NCBI RefSeq assembly: GCF_015694525.1
Contig: NZ_JADQDM010000005.1
Location: 124,001 to 188,000, forward strand
Source: Hymenobacter ruricola
Lineage (GTDB): Bacteria; Bacteroidota; Bacteroidia; Cytophagales; Hymenobacteraceae
Direction of reading: 5' to 3'
Length of the DNA: 64,000 nt
Below, piece after piece: positions 25,225 to 33,945 of the stretch (position 1 is its first letter; every line of letters starts with the position of its first letter). The translations under genes were made by a program, and so were the position numbers. Below the pieces are notes generated by a model, which ran no database searches, had not been told where the DNA came from, and saw only the letters and a list, made by a program, of their open reading frames with translations.

Positions 25225-27633
25225 TTAGTTACGCAACGGCTTACCTGTCGTCAAAATCGACTGAATCCGCTCCAGCGTCTTGCGCTCGCCGCACAGCGAC
25301 AGGAAGGCTTCGCGCTCCAAATCCAGCAGGTACTGCTCGCTCACTTCGGTGGGCGCCGACAGGTCGCCGCCGCACATCACGTAGGCCAGCTTGTCGGCAA
25401 TGAGCTGGTCGTGAGTGGAGATGTAATTGCCTTGCTGCATGGCGTACACGCCAGTCTTGAACATAGCCAGCGCACCCTTGCCGTGCACCTTGATGTTGGT
25501 TTTCTGGGTGGGCTGGGTGTAGCCGGCGTCGGCCAGCTCCAGCGCGGCGGCTTTGGCCTGGGCGATAACGCGGTTCGAGTTCACCACGATTTCGTCGCCC
25601 CGGCGCAGGAAGCCCAAGTCCATGGCCTCGGCGGCCGAGGTCGACACTTTGGCCGTGCTGATGGTCATGTAGGTGTTGCGCAGCAGGTTGAATTCGGGCT
25701 CGCCTTCTTCGTACTTGGCGGCCGTGCGCAGGGTCATTTCCTTGGTGCCGCCGCCGCCGGGAATCAGGCCCACACCGAACTCCACGAGGCCGATGTAGGA
25801 CTCGGCCGCGGCCACCACGCGGTCGCAGTGCAGGTTCAGCTCGCAGCCGCCGCCCAGCGTGAGGCTGTGCGGGGCGCCCACCACCGGGATGCTGCTGTAG
25901 CGCATCCGCATCATGGCGTTCTGGAACTGCGAAATCATCAGGTTCAGCTCGTCGAACTCCTGCTCCAGGGCCTGCATGTACACAAGGCCCAGGTTGGCGC
26001 CGGCCGAGAACTGCGGGGCGTCGTTGCCCACCACGAGGCCGCGGTAGCCTTTTTCGGCCATGTCCACGCCGCGCAACAAGCCTTCGATGACGTCCTGGCC
26101 CAGCGCGTTCATCTTGGAATGGAACTCCACGTTAAGGATGCCGTCGCCGAGGTCGACCACCGAGGCGCCGGAGTTTTTCCAGAGCACCTTGCCGCTGGCC
26201 CGCAGGTTGTCGAGAATAATAAAATTCTCCACGCCCGGAATGGCCTGGTAGCTCTTGCTTTCAAGGTCGTAGAACTGGCGCGCGCCGCTGGCGTCTACCT
26301 TATAAAAGGTCGTGTTGCCAGCGGCCAGCATTTCCTCTATCCACGGCGCCACGTTGCGGCCAGCCGCTTTGGCCAGGTCAGTGCCGGCTTGCAGGCCCAG
26401 CGCGTCCCAGGTTTCGAACGGACCCATTTCCCAGCCGAAGCCGGCGCGCAGGGCGTCATCAATCTTGTAGAGTTGGTCGGAAATTTCCGGCACGCGGTTG
26501 CTCACGTAGGCAAACAGGCTGCCGAAGCTCAGGCGGTAAAACTCGCCGGCTTTGTCCTTGCCGCCTACCAACACTTTAAATCGGTCAGCCAGCTTGTCGA
26601 TGCTCTTGGTCATTTCCAAGGTGGCAAACTTCACCTTCTGGCTCGGCTTGTATTCCAGCGTGTTCAAATCCAGCGCGTGGATTTCCGACTTGCCGCCTTC
26701 ACCCTTCACTTTCTTGTAGAAGCCCTGACCGGTTTTGTCGCCCAGCCATTTGCTCTCGCCCATCTTCTTCACGAAGTCGGGCAGCACGAATACGTCTTTG
26801 GCCTCGTCGTTCGGCAGGCCCTGGGCCAGGCCGTTGGCCACGTTGATGGTCGTATCGAGGCCCACCACGTCGGAAGTGCGCAGCGTGGCCGACTTCGCGT
26901 GGCCAATTACCGGGCCGGTCAGCTTGTCGGTTTCTTCCACGGTCAGGCCCAGCTTCTGCATGGTCTGCATGGCATCGAGCAGGGCGAACACGCCCACGCG
27001 GTTGGCAATAAAGCCGGGCGTGTCCTTGGCTAGCACGACAGTCTTGCCCAAGTACAGGTCGCCGTAGTGCTGCAGGAAATCCAGCACCTCCGCGTCAGTA
27101 TCCGGCGTCGGAATGATTTCCAACAGCTTCAAATAGCGCGGCGGATTGAAAAAGTGCGTGCCCGCGAAATGCTTCTTGAAATCCTCGGAACGCCCTTCGG
27201 CCAGCAGGTGAATCGGAATGCCCGAGGTGTTGCTCGTAATGAGCGTGCCTGGCTTGCGGAACTGCTCCACCCGCTCGTAGAGGCTTTTTTTGATGTCGAG
27301 GCGCTCCACCACCACTTCAATGGTCCAGTCGCAGCCGGCAATGTCTTTCAGGTTGTCGTCGAGGTTGCCGGTTTTGATTTTGGCCGCGTCGGCCTTGCGG
27401 TAGAGCGGCGACGGGTTGGCCGTGATGGCGGCCTGCAAGGCGGCATTCACAATGCGGTTGCGCACGGCGGGCGCATCCAGCTTCAGGCCTTTTTTCTCTT
27501 CATCCGGCAGCAGTTCCTTGGGCGCAATGTCGAGTAGCAGCACCTGCACGCCGATGTTGGCGAAGTGGCAGGCAATGCGCGAGCCCATGACGCCGGAACC
27601 GAGCACGGCAACTTTCTTGATGGTTCGTTTCAT
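25225..27633 (-). CDS. Fatty-acid oxidation bifunctional protein (FadN-like, HAD + enoyl-CoA hydratase)
   Basis: The 802-residue fusion has the 3-hydroxyacyl-CoA dehydrogenase part first (NAD-binding KVAVLGSGVMGSRIACHFAN near residue 8, C-terminal domain to about 420), then an enoyl-CoA hydratase domain (about 475-700, with HSLTLGGGCELNLHCDRVVA and LIPGGGGTKEMTLR). That order is the FadN type of Bacillus, opposite to E. coli FadB. It hydrates enoyl-CoA and oxidises the product to 3-ketoacyl-CoA, feeding the thiolase next to it. The gene order fadN, fadA, (broken gene), fadE matches the fadNAE operon. Confidence 0.95.
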   Translation of the reverse strand: MKRTIKKVAVLGSGVMGSRIACHFANIGVQVLLLDIAPKELLPDEEKKGLKLDAPAVRNRIVNAALQAAITANPSPLYRKADAAKIKTGNLDDNLKDIAGCDWTIEVVVERLDIKKSLYERVEQFRKPGTLITSNTSGIPIHLLAEGRSEDFKKHFAGTHFFNPPRYLKLLEIIPTPDTDAEVLDFLQHYGDLYLGKTVVLAKDTPGFIANRVGVFALLDAMQTMQKLGLTVEETDKLTGPVIGHAKSATLRTSDVVGLDTTINVANGLAQGLPNDEAKDVFVLPDFVKKMGESKWLGDKTGQGFYKKVKGEGGKSEIHALDLNTLEYKPSQKVKFATLEMTKSIDKLADRFKVLVGGKDKAGEFYRLSFGSLFAYVSNRVPEISDQLYKIDDALRAGFGWEMGPFETWDALGLQAGTDLAKAAGRNVAPWIEEMLAAGNTTFYKVDASGARQFYDLESKSYQAIPGVENFIILDNLRASGKVLWKNSGASVVDLGDGILNVEFHSKMNALGQDVIEGLLRGVDMAEKGYRGLVVGNDAPQFSAGANLGLVYMQALEQEFDELNLMISQFQNAMMRMRYSSIPVVGAPHSLTLGGGCELNLHCDRVVAAAESYIGLVEFGVGLIPGGGGTKEMTLRTAAKYEEGEPEFNLLRNTYMTISTAKVSTSAAEAMDLGFLRRGDEIVVNSNRVIAQAKAAALELADAGYTQPTQKTNIKVHGKGALAMFKTGVYAMQQGNYISTHDQLIADKLAYVMCGGDLSAPTEVSEQYLLDLEREAFLSLCGERKTLERIQSILTTGKPLRN

Positions 27634-27648
27634 AAGGTGGTTTTAAAC

Positions 27649-27753
27649 TGTCATTCTGAGCGCAGCGAAGGACCTTATCACGCCCGCCGCGCAAGTGAGT
27701 GAGTAATCTGACGAAAGCCGCCGTGATAAGATGCTTCCTTCGCCAGCATGACA
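27649..27753. repeat. Intergenic inverted repeat (family A, imperfect)
   Basis: Left arm TGTCATTCTGAGCGCAGCGA (27649 on) and right arm ending TTCGCCAGCATGACA pair with several mismatches around a longer, unrelated loop. It lies between the marR stop and the fadN-like start and is a decayed copy of family A. Confidence 0.7.
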
Positions 27754-27765
27754 ATGATTTCGTTT

Positions 27766-28245
27766 TTACGAAGCGGAGGTTTCCTGCCGCAAAGGTTTCA
27801 GCACGAAGTCCTCAAAGAGGGTTTTGCCCTCAATCATGCCCGTAATCTGGGCCGCTACTTTGAAGAAGTTATCCAGCTGGCTCTGCGGGATTTTCTCCCG
27901 GATTTTCAGATTGAAGTGGCGCACGGTCTGGCGTGACACCTCTTTTTTCTCCAGGCCCAGCGGCGTGAGGAAGATGCGCACCGAGCGTTTGTCCACCGAG
28001 TCGGCCTGCTTGTAGATGAGGCCTTTTTCCTCCATGCTGCGTAAAATGCGCGTCAGGCTGCGGGTTTCGAGGCCGAGCAGCGGCGCAATTTTGGTGGCCG
28101 GCGTGCCCTTCTCCTGGTCGATGTTCAGCAGCACGAAGCCGATACTGGTCGTGATGTCGTTCTGGGCCGCCTGGGTGTTGTACATGCGCGAAATCGCGTG
28201 CCAGGCCACTTTGATGTTGTAATCGACGGTTTCTTCGGGTTTCAT
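27766..28245 (-). CDS. MarR-family transcriptional regulator
   Basis: The 159-residue protein has the winged-helix of the MarR family: a dimerisation helix at the N-terminus, the recognition region TKIAPLLGLETRSLTRILRS near 70, and the wing LIYKQADSVDKRSVRIFLTP. MarR proteins are dimers that bind palindromic operators and release them on ligand binding. The gene sits beside all the beta-oxidation genes and has the palindrome TAGGCTTGCATA 40 bp upstream, suggesting autoregulation. Ligand could be an acyl-CoA, by analogy with FabT and related regulators; this is inference. Confidence 0.93.
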   Translation of the reverse strand: MKPEETVDYNIKVAWHAISRMYNTQAAQNDITTSIGFVLLNIDQEKGTPATKIAPLLGLETRSLTRILRSMEEKGLIYKQADSVDKRSVRIFLTPLGLEKKEVSRQTVRHFNLKIREKIPQSQLDNFFKVAAQITGMIEGKTLFEDFVLKPLRQETSAS

Positions 28246-28284
28246 GGGCGGGCGGTAAGTGCGGTAAACTTACGAAAAATTTGT

Positions 28285-28296
28285 TAGGCTTGCATA
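28285..28296. promoter_or_regulatory. Palindromic operator site 3 (marR promoter)
   Basis: TAGGC-TT-GCATA differs from a perfect palindrome by one base and lies within GTTAGGCTTGCATACTATAT. It is 40 bp upstream of the marR ATG. A -7-like TAAGTTTA on the minus strand (28272-28265) lies 12 bp downstream of it, so the site would overlap the -33 region. Confidence 0.75.
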
Positions 28297-28344
28297 CTAT
28301 ATCTTTTGTAAAGAGGATGTCTAACGAGACGATGTCGATAAAGC

Positions 28345-28439
28345 AGAACGTCATGCTGAGCGCAGCCAAAGCATCTTTACCTCATGCAAGAGTTGGTCTC
28401 GCGGTAGAGATGTTTCGGCTGCGCTCAGCACGACGTTCT
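28345..28439. repeat. Intergenic inverted repeat (family A)
   Basis: Left arm AGAACGTCATGCTGAGCGCA (from 28345) and right arm ending GCTCAGCACGACGTTCT (to 28439) pair with few mismatches around a short loop. It lies just after the ligase stop at 28458 on the minus strand, where it may end that transcript. Confidence 0.85.
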
Positions 28440-28457
28440 CAATGCAACCAGCGGCCC

Positions 28458-30239
28458 CTACCGCTTCTCAGCCTGCATATACAGGCTGTCGATGAGGTCC
28501 TTATTTTTCTCGGTTATTACCTTGCGCTTCACCTTCATGGTCGGGGTCATTTCGCCGCTTTCCACGCTCCACAGCTCGGGTAGCAGCACGATGCGCTTCA
28601 CCTGTTCCCACTGCGCGAAGCTTTGGTTGTATTTCTTCACCAAGCCTTCGTACAGGTCCACGACTTGCTCTTTTTTAACGAGTTCCTCATTGGAGCAGTC
28701 GCAGTTCACGTTGTTGCGCTTGCACCAGCCTTTGAGGTCGGAGAAAGCCGGGATGACCAGTGCGGAGGGGAATTTCTGGTCGGCGCCCACCACCATGGCC
28801 TGCTCGATGAGCGGGTCTTCCTTCAGCTTGCCTTCGATGACCTGCGGGGCGATGTACTTGCCGCCCGAGGTCTTGAACATCTCCTTCTTGCGGTCGGTGA
28901 TTTTCAAGAACTTGCCGTTCACCAGTTCGCCAATGTCGCCGGTGTGGAACCAGCCTTCCTTGTCGAACACCTCAGCCGTGAGGTCGGGCTTGTTGTAGTA
29001 GCCTTTCATCACGGAGGCCGACTTGGTTAGAATCTCGCCGTCCTCGGCAATTTTCACGTCCATGTTGTCGATGAGCGGGCCCACCGTGCCAATCATGTTA
29101 TTCTCGGGCTCGTAGCCGCCCACGGCGATTACGGGCGAGGTTTCCGTGAGGCCATAGCCTTCCATCACCCGGATGCCGGCGGCCCAGAACACCCGTGCCA
29201 GCCGCGGCTGCAAGGCGCCGCCGCCACTCACGATGCAGCGCAGGTTGCCGCCCAGCGCCTCGCGCCACTTGTTGAAAATGATTTTGTTGGCCAGCGCGAG
29301 TTGGGTGTTGTAGAGGAAACCCTGGTCTTTTTGGGTGTCGAACTTCAGGCCCAAATCCAGGGCCCAGAAAAACAGGCTTTTCTTGATGCCTTCCTGCTCG
29401 TGGCCCTTGGCTACGATTTTGTCATACACCTTCTCCAGCAAGCGGGGCACGGTGGTGAAAATCTGCGGTTTCACCTCGCGCAGGTTGTCGGCGATGACGT
29501 CCATGCTTTCGGCGTAGTAGATGCTCACGCTGTTAATCATGTACAGGTAAGTCACCATGCGCTCGAAAATGTGGCAGAGCGGCAGGAAGCTCAGGGCTTT
29601 GTCGTTCTTGTTCACCGGCACGAAACGCTGCGAGTTGCGGCAGTTGCTCAGGATGTTGTCGTGCGTGAGCATGACGCCTTTGGGGCTGCCGGTGGTGCCG
29701 CTGGTGTAGATGAGCGTGAGCAGGTCGTCGGGCTCCACGGCGGCTTTCAGCGGCTCCAGGTCGGCGGCGTTGCCTTTTTTGCCCATTTCCAGCAGCTCGC
29801 TAAAATGGCGGGCGCCGTCGATTTTATCAAACGTGAACACGTTTTCGGCGGGAATGTCAAGGCCCTGGGTGGCTTCTTTTACCTTGTCGAACAGCTTGTG
29901 GTCGGCCACGAACACGGCGCGCACGCCGGCATCGGTGAAGATGTATTTGTAGTCTTCAACGGTGATGCTGGGGTACATCGGTACGCTGGTGGCGCCGATT
30001 TGGGAGATGCCGAAGTCGGCCAGCATCCACTCGGGGCGGTTCATGCTGATGATGGCCACCTTGTCGCCGCGCTTGAGGCCGAGCGACACGAGGCCGAGGC
30101 TGACGAGGTTGGCCTGGTCGAGCAGCTGCTGACTGCTGAGGGGCACCCACTGGCCATCTATTTTGGAGGCCAGGGCGTCCGATTTGGGCGCGTTGGCTAC
30201 TTGATGCGGGAGGATATCGAAGGCGCGACGAACGTCCAT
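28458..30239 (-). CDS. Long-chain fatty acid-CoA ligase (AMP-forming)
   Basis: The 593-residue enzyme activates free fatty acid to acyl-CoA using ATP, the entry step of the oxidation pathway encoded to its left. The AMP-binding motif LIYTSGTTGSPKGVMLTHDN is near residue 175, and the second motif GEILTKSASVMKGYYNKPD near 395. GWFHTGDIGELVNGKFLKIT and the hinge DRKKEMFKTSGGKYIAP follow. No membrane anchor or signal. No TAGGC operator is seen upstream, so it may not share the MarR regulon. Confidence 0.95.
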   Translation of the reverse strand: MDVRRAFDILPHQVANAPKSDALASKIDGQWVPLSSQQLLDQANLVSLGLVSLGLKRGDKVAIISMNRPEWMLADFGISQIGATSVPMYPSITVEDYKYIFTDAGVRAVFVADHKLFDKVKEATQGLDIPAENVFTFDKIDGARHFSELLEMGKKGNAADLEPLKAAVEPDDLLTLIYTSGTTGSPKGVMLTHDNILSNCRNSQRFVPVNKNDKALSFLPLCHIFERMVTYLYMINSVSIYYAESMDVIADNLREVKPQIFTTVPRLLEKVYDKIVAKGHEQEGIKKSLFFWALDLGLKFDTQKDQGFLYNTQLALANKIIFNKWREALGGNLRCIVSGGGALQPRLARVFWAAGIRVMEGYGLTETSPVIAVGGYEPENNMIGTVGPLIDNMDVKIAEDGEILTKSASVMKGYYNKPDLTAEVFDKEGWFHTGDIGELVNGKFLKITDRKKEMFKTSGGKYIAPQVIEGKLKEDPLIEQAMVVGADQKFPSALVIPAFSDLKGWCKRNNVNCDCSNEELVKKEQVVDLYEGLVKKYNQSFAQWEQVKRIVLLPELWSVESGEMTPTMKVKRKVITEKNKDLIDSLYMQAEKR

Positions 30240-30436
30240 TGGGTGGGATTGACTAATGCAGGCGAATGAAATTCACCTTAAATAAAAAGCTTTTTTCGCG
30301 GGCAAGCTACGGCCGTGGAGCACAGGGGCAGCGTTGCGCTTACGGGTAAAAACCAATTGAGCCGCAAAAACGGTCAAAAAACCGCCGGCGCGCCCTTTTC
30401 CTGTGTAATTTTGGGCCGCTTGCTTTTCCGCCCCGA

Positions 30437-31588
30437 ATGAACCTGGCCCTGTTTTTTGACCCGCTGCCGGAAACGCTGACCGCCGCCGCGCCCGCGCCCA
30501 CCACGCTGGCCGCCTACGCCACCCGCTTCACCGAAACGTTTCCGGACTGGCGCGCCGCCGACCTGGCCCTCATCGGGCTGGACGAATGGCGCGGCAGCGC
30601 CACCGGCCACCCCAGCCGCCACGGCGCCAACGAGGTGCGCCACCGCTTCTACAGCCTGCAGAAAGGCAGCGGCGCTCTGCGTCTCGTCGACCTGGGCAAC
30701 CTGCGCCCCGGCCTCACGCTGGAAGACACCTACCAGCGCCTGCGCGAAATCGTAGCCGCCCTGATTGAGGAAAACACGGTGCCCATCCTGCTCGGCGGCA
30801 GCCACGACCTCGACTACGGCCAGTTTCTGGCCTACGAAACCCAGAACCGCGCCATCAGCTTCGCCCTGGTCGACTCGCGGCCCGACATGGCCGAGCCCGG
30901 CCCCGGCACGCCGCCCGAAGACAGCCACCTGCGCCGCATGCTGGTGCACGAGCCCAATTTCGTATTCAGCCTGGCCCATTTGGGGCACCAGCAGTACCTC
31001 ACGCCGCCCGAAGTACTGGTGGCGCTGGAGAAAATGCACTTTGAAACCATGAGCGTGGGCGAGGTGCGGGCCGACCGCCGCATGGCCGAGCCGCTGGTGC
31101 GCCAGGCCGATTTTATAAGCGTCGACATTGCCGCCATTCGCTGGCAGGACGCGCCGGGCTACTACCCGGCCTACCCGTTTGGCCTCGGCAATGAAGAAGC
31201 TACGCAACTGTGCTGGTACGCCGGGCACAACGAGCAGCTCAGTTCCTTCGGCCTCTATGGCTACCGCACCGACCAGGACACCAACGGCATGGCCGCTGCC
31301 ACGCTGGCCACCATGCTCTGGTATTTTGTGGAGGGCTTCTACCACCGCCGGCCCGAAACCGGCTTCGGCACCTTCCGCTTCCTCACCTACACCGTGGTGC
31401 TGCCCGGCAACCCCGACAAGCTGGTGTTCTACAAATCGCGCCGCGCCGACAAGTGGTGGATGGAGGTGGAACGCCTCGGCGACAACGCGGTGAAGCGCGT
31501 GGTGCCCTGCACCTATGAAGACTACCTGAACGCCTCACAAGGCGACTTGCCGCAACGCTGGATTCGGCTGCAGGCGCTGCTGAGCTAG
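30437..31588 (+). CDS. Arginase/agmatinase-fold protein (formimidoylglutamase-like), degenerate metal site
   Basis: The 383-residue protein has the ureohydrolase fold. GGSHDLDYG (near residue 118) carries the first manganese ligand His. The next motif, normally DAHxD, reads VDSRPDM, so its Asp residues remain but the His is replaced by Arg. The last, normally SxDxDxxDP, reads SVDIAAIRW, so the first Asp remains and the second is Ala. Both ligands unique to the second manganese (MnB) are therefore missing. I recall the same change in many Bacteroidota proteins annotated as formimidoylglutamase. Catalysis on guanidino substrates is doubtful. Confidence 0.85.
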   Translation: MNLALFFDPLPETLTAAAPAPTTLAAYATRFTETFPDWRAADLALIGLDEWRGSATGHPSRHGANEVRHRFYSLQKGSGALRLVDLGNLRPGLTLEDTYQRLREIVAALIEENTVPILLGGSHDLDYGQFLAYETQNRAISFALVDSRPDMAEPGPGTPPEDSHLRRMLVHEPNFVFSLAHLGHQQYLTPPEVLVALEKMHFETMSVGEVRADRRMAEPLVRQADFISVDIAAIRWQDAPGYYPAYPFGLGNEEATQLCWYAGHNEQLSSFGLYGYRTDQDTNGMAAATLATMLWYFVEGFYHRRPETGFGTFRFLTYTVVLPGNPDKLVFYKSRRADKWWMEVERLGDNAVKRVVPCTYEDYLNASQGDLPQRWIRLQALLS

Positions 31589-31612
31589 TACTGCTGCACT
31601 GATAAGGCACCA

Positions 31613-31712
31613 AAAAAAACGTCATGTCGAGCTTGTCGAGACATCTCGCCTGGGGTAACTAATTAGTGAAAGCACGCGAGATGTCTCGACAAGCTCGACA
31701 TGACGTTTTTTT
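31613..31712. repeat. Perfect intergenic inverted repeat (TGTCGAGCTTGTCGAGACA type)
   Basis: Two 37-base arms are perfectly complementary around a 26-base loop, with A and T runs at the ends. The arm word CGAGCTTGTCGAGACATC differs from family A, but the structure is the same. It follows the arginase-fold gene and precedes the cytochrome b5-like gene, and could serve as terminator. Confidence 0.88.
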
Positions 31713-31728
31713 GCGCCTCGCTTCGCTT

Positions 31729-31968
31729 ATGAACTCTCTTCCCACGTACACCCGCCGCCAGCTGGCCCTGCGCAACGGCCAGGACCGCGACGAAATCTGG
31801 GTGGCGTACCAGGGCCGGATTTACGACGTGAGTCGCTCGCGGCTGTGGCGCCGCGGCAACCACTACGAGCACTGGGCCGGCCAGGACCTCACCGCCGAGC
31901 TCGAGAAAGACGCGCCGCACACGGCCAACGTTTTCGATAACTTTCCCGTCATTGGGCTTCTGATTTAA
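31729..31968 (+). CDS. Small cytochrome b5-like heme/steroid-binding domain protein
   Basis: The 79-residue protein consists of one cytochrome b5-type fold. WVAYQGRIYDVSRSRLW is the start of the domain, GNHYEHWAGQDLTAELEK holds the first axial His region, and DAPHTANVF the second. It lacks a signal or membrane anchor. It is similar to the stand-alone bacterial domain proteins. The ATG at 31729 avoids the preceding palindrome. Nine bases separate its stop from the murQ start, so the two are probably co-transcribed, though a functional link is not evident. Confidence 0.85.
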   Translation: MNSLPTYTRRQLALRNGQDRDEIWVAYQGRIYDVSRSRLWRRGNHYEHWAGQDLTAELEKDAPHTANVFDNFPVIGLLI

Positions 31969-31977
31969 CCCCGCTGC

Positions 31978-32775
31978 ATGACCACCGAATCGCCTTCCGA
32001 GTACAATAACCTCGAAACCCTCTCCACCGCTGAGCTGCTGGCGGGCATGAACCAGCTCGACCGCACGGTGCCCGAAACGGTGGCCCAAGCCCTGCCCCAG
32101 ATTGAGCGGCTGGTAGAAGCCATTGTGGCCCGGCTGGGCAATGGCGGGCGCTTATTCTACATCGGTGCGGGCACCAGCGGGCGCCTGGGCGTGGTGGATG
32201 CCTCGGAGTGTCCGCCCACGTTTGGCGTGCCGGCCGGGCTGGTGGTGGGCATCATGGCAGGCGGCGACGGCGCCATCCGGCAAGCCGTGGAAGGCGCCGA
32301 GGACGATGCCGAACAAGCCTGGACCGACTTGCAGCAACACAACATCAACGCCAACGACGTGCTGGTGGGCATTGCGGCTTCGGGGCGCACGCCCTACGTC
32401 ATCGGCGGGCTGAACCGGGCGCGCGCCGCGGGCCTGGCCACCGGCTGCGTGGTGTGCAACGCCAATTCCGGCGTGGCGGCCGCCGCCGAGTTTCCGGTGG
32501 AAGTGGTGACGGGACCGGAGTTCCTCACGGGCAGCACGCGTCTCAAGGCCGGCACGGCCCAAAAGCTGGTGCTGAACATGCTTACCACGGCCACGTTCAT
32601 TCGCTTGGGCCGCGTGAAAGGCAATAAAATGGTCGATATGCAGCTTTCCAACGAAAAGCTGGTGCACCGCGGCGAGCAGATGCTGATGGACGAGCTAGGC
32701 ATCGAAGAAGCCGAAGCGGCGCGGCTGCTGAAGCAGCACGGCAGCGTGCGGGCGGCGCTGGACGCCCGGGCGTAG
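31978..32775 (+). CDS. murQ: N-acetylmuramic acid 6-phosphate etherase
   Basis: Cleaves the lactyl ether of MurNAc-6-phosphate in cell-wall recycling, giving GlcNAc-6-phosphate and D-lactate. Signature blocks of the SIS-domain enzyme are GRLFYIGAGTSGRLGVVDAS, ECPPTFGVPAGLVVG, DVLVGIAASGRTPYVIG, and TGSTRLKAGTAQKLVLNM. The 265 residues lack the C-terminal UBA-like part of some homologues, within the normal range. No other recycling gene is next to it, although glmM at 43475 uses the same sugar pool. Confidence 0.93.
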   Translation: MTTESPSEYNNLETLSTAELLAGMNQLDRTVPETVAQALPQIERLVEAIVARLGNGGRLFYIGAGTSGRLGVVDASECPPTFGVPAGLVVGIMAGGDGAIRQAVEGAEDDAEQAWTDLQQHNINANDVLVGIAASGRTPYVIGGLNRARAAGLATGCVVCNANSGVAAAAEFPVEVVTGPEFLTGSTRLKAGTAQKLVLNMLTTATFIRLGRVKGNKMVDMQLSNEKLVHRGEQMLMDELGIEEAEAARLLKQHGSVRAALDARA

Positions 32776-32848
32776 CTGAAAATACCGCCTGTGCCTCACC
32801 CGCTTAGTTTTCCCGCCGAACGATTCGGGCCGTGCGTCGTTTCTAGGA

Positions 32849-33466
32849 ATGAGCAAACCAACCGTTGCTCCCTCTCGCCGCATGCACACCATCGAGCCGC
32901 ACTACAACTGGATTGACCAGTATTCTGCTTCCGAAGACCCCCGCTCGCCCCTCTTCGAGGCCGAAAACAGCCTGGAAGCCTACACCAACACCATTTACGG
33001 GTATTACATCCACCCGCAGTGGGACAGCCTGGGCTCCGACACGCTGTTCTTCAAAATCCTGTTTGCCGATTACGAAGACGGCATTGCCATCCTCGAATTC
33101 ATTGGCGAGTGGAATGACGCCATCGAGAACGACATCATGGAACTCAAGCGCAACATCATCGATGTGCTGGTGCACGAGGGCATTCGCAAGTTCATTCTGG
33201 TGGGCGAAAACGTGTTCAACTTCCACGGTTCCGACGACGAGTACTACGAGGAGTGGTATGAAGACGTGGAGAACGGCTGGATTGCGGGCGTGAACTTCCT
33301 AGAGCACGTGCAGCGCGAAATGAAGCAGTACAACGTGGACAACTACATCAACTTCGGTGGGCAGCTCGACGACCTGCCCTGGCGCACCTACGAGCCGCGC
33401 CGCTTGTTCGAGGTGGTCGACAACGTGCTGAACCGCCGCCTGGGCGCCCCGGAAACGGAATTGTAA
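32849..33466 (+). CDS. Conserved hypothetical protein, 205 aa
   Basis: I do not recognise a named domain, but the sequence is well ordered and seems conserved in Cytophagales. It starts conserved at MHTIEPHYNWIDQYSASEDP, so an alternative start at 32882 is likely. Blocks include NTIYGYYIHPQWDSLGSDTL, FFKILFADYEDGIAILEFIG and RKFILVGENVFNFHGSDDEY, and several acidic residues cluster (DDEYYEEWYED). No signal or membrane segments, so cytoplasmic. The terminator 33473-33507 follows. Confidence 0.78.
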   Translation: MSKPTVAPSRRMHTIEPHYNWIDQYSASEDPRSPLFEAENSLEAYTNTIYGYYIHPQWDSLGSDTLFFKILFADYEDGIAILEFIGEWNDAIENDIMELKRNIIDVLVHEGIRKFILVGENVFNFHGSDDEYYEEWYEDVENGWIAGVNFLEHVQREMKQYNVDNYINFGGQLDDLPWRTYEPRRLFEVVDNVLNRRLGAPETEL

Positions 33467-33472
33467 TTTCAC

Positions 33473-33507
33473 AAAAAAAGCCCCACCGTTGCCGGTGGGG
33501 CTTTTTT
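33473..33507. terminator. Bidirectional terminator
   Basis: AAGCCCCACCG/CGGTGGGGCTT stem with A run before and T run after, between the convergent genes at 32849 and 33526. Confidence 0.9.
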
Positions 33508-33525
33508 AGGCGTTAAGGTCAAGAA

Positions 33526-33777
33526 TTACTTCTTAACTTCTTCGGCGGGGGTTTCGGTAGCCGGAGCCATCTTGTCGGCAGCATCCTCCATTTTGTCGGC
33601 TTTGGCATCGGCCGAGTCACGCACGGCGTCAGCCTGGTTTTCCATGGCGTCGGCTTTGGCTTCGCCAGCGTTTTCTACGTTGTCGGCAGCCTGCTCGGTG
33701 GCCTCTTCTTTCTTGCTTTCGCAAGCGGTGAACGAGAACGAGGCAGCGGCCAGGGCGAGGAACAATACTTTTTTCAT
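33526..33777 (-). CDS. Small Lys/Glu/Ala-rich lipoprotein
   Basis: The 83-residue protein has a lipoprotein signal MKKVLFLALAAASFSFTAC (Cys19), then about 60 residues of imperfect Asp/Ala/Met/Lys heptad-like repeats (KADAMENQADAVRDSADAKA), which predict a charged amphipathic helix. This resembles small surface or periplasmic helical lipoproteins of Bacteroidota. No family function. It faces the conserved hypothetical gene across a shared terminator. Confidence 0.8.
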   Translation of the reverse strand: MKKVLFLALAAASFSFTACESKKEEATEQAADNVENAGEAKADAMENQADAVRDSADAKADKMEDAADKMAPATETPAEEVKK

Positions 33778-33945
33778 CTTGGGTTGGGGTTAAATGTGGG
33801 GTGAGATACGAAGCAACTTCTGAAGCCCTGCACCAGGCAAACCTTCAAATTCGGGGCTTTATACCTCAGCTTTGTTTAGGTAACCCACTCGTTCAAAAAT
33901 TTGTGAAGAATTTATGAACGAGCTATTTTCCTCAATCTACGGACG

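Noticed and set aside
25147..27033. A 628-codon plus-strand frame opposite the fadN-like gene
   Set aside because: It is His/Gln/Val-rich shadow sequence with no family features, caused by high GC content in the real gene.
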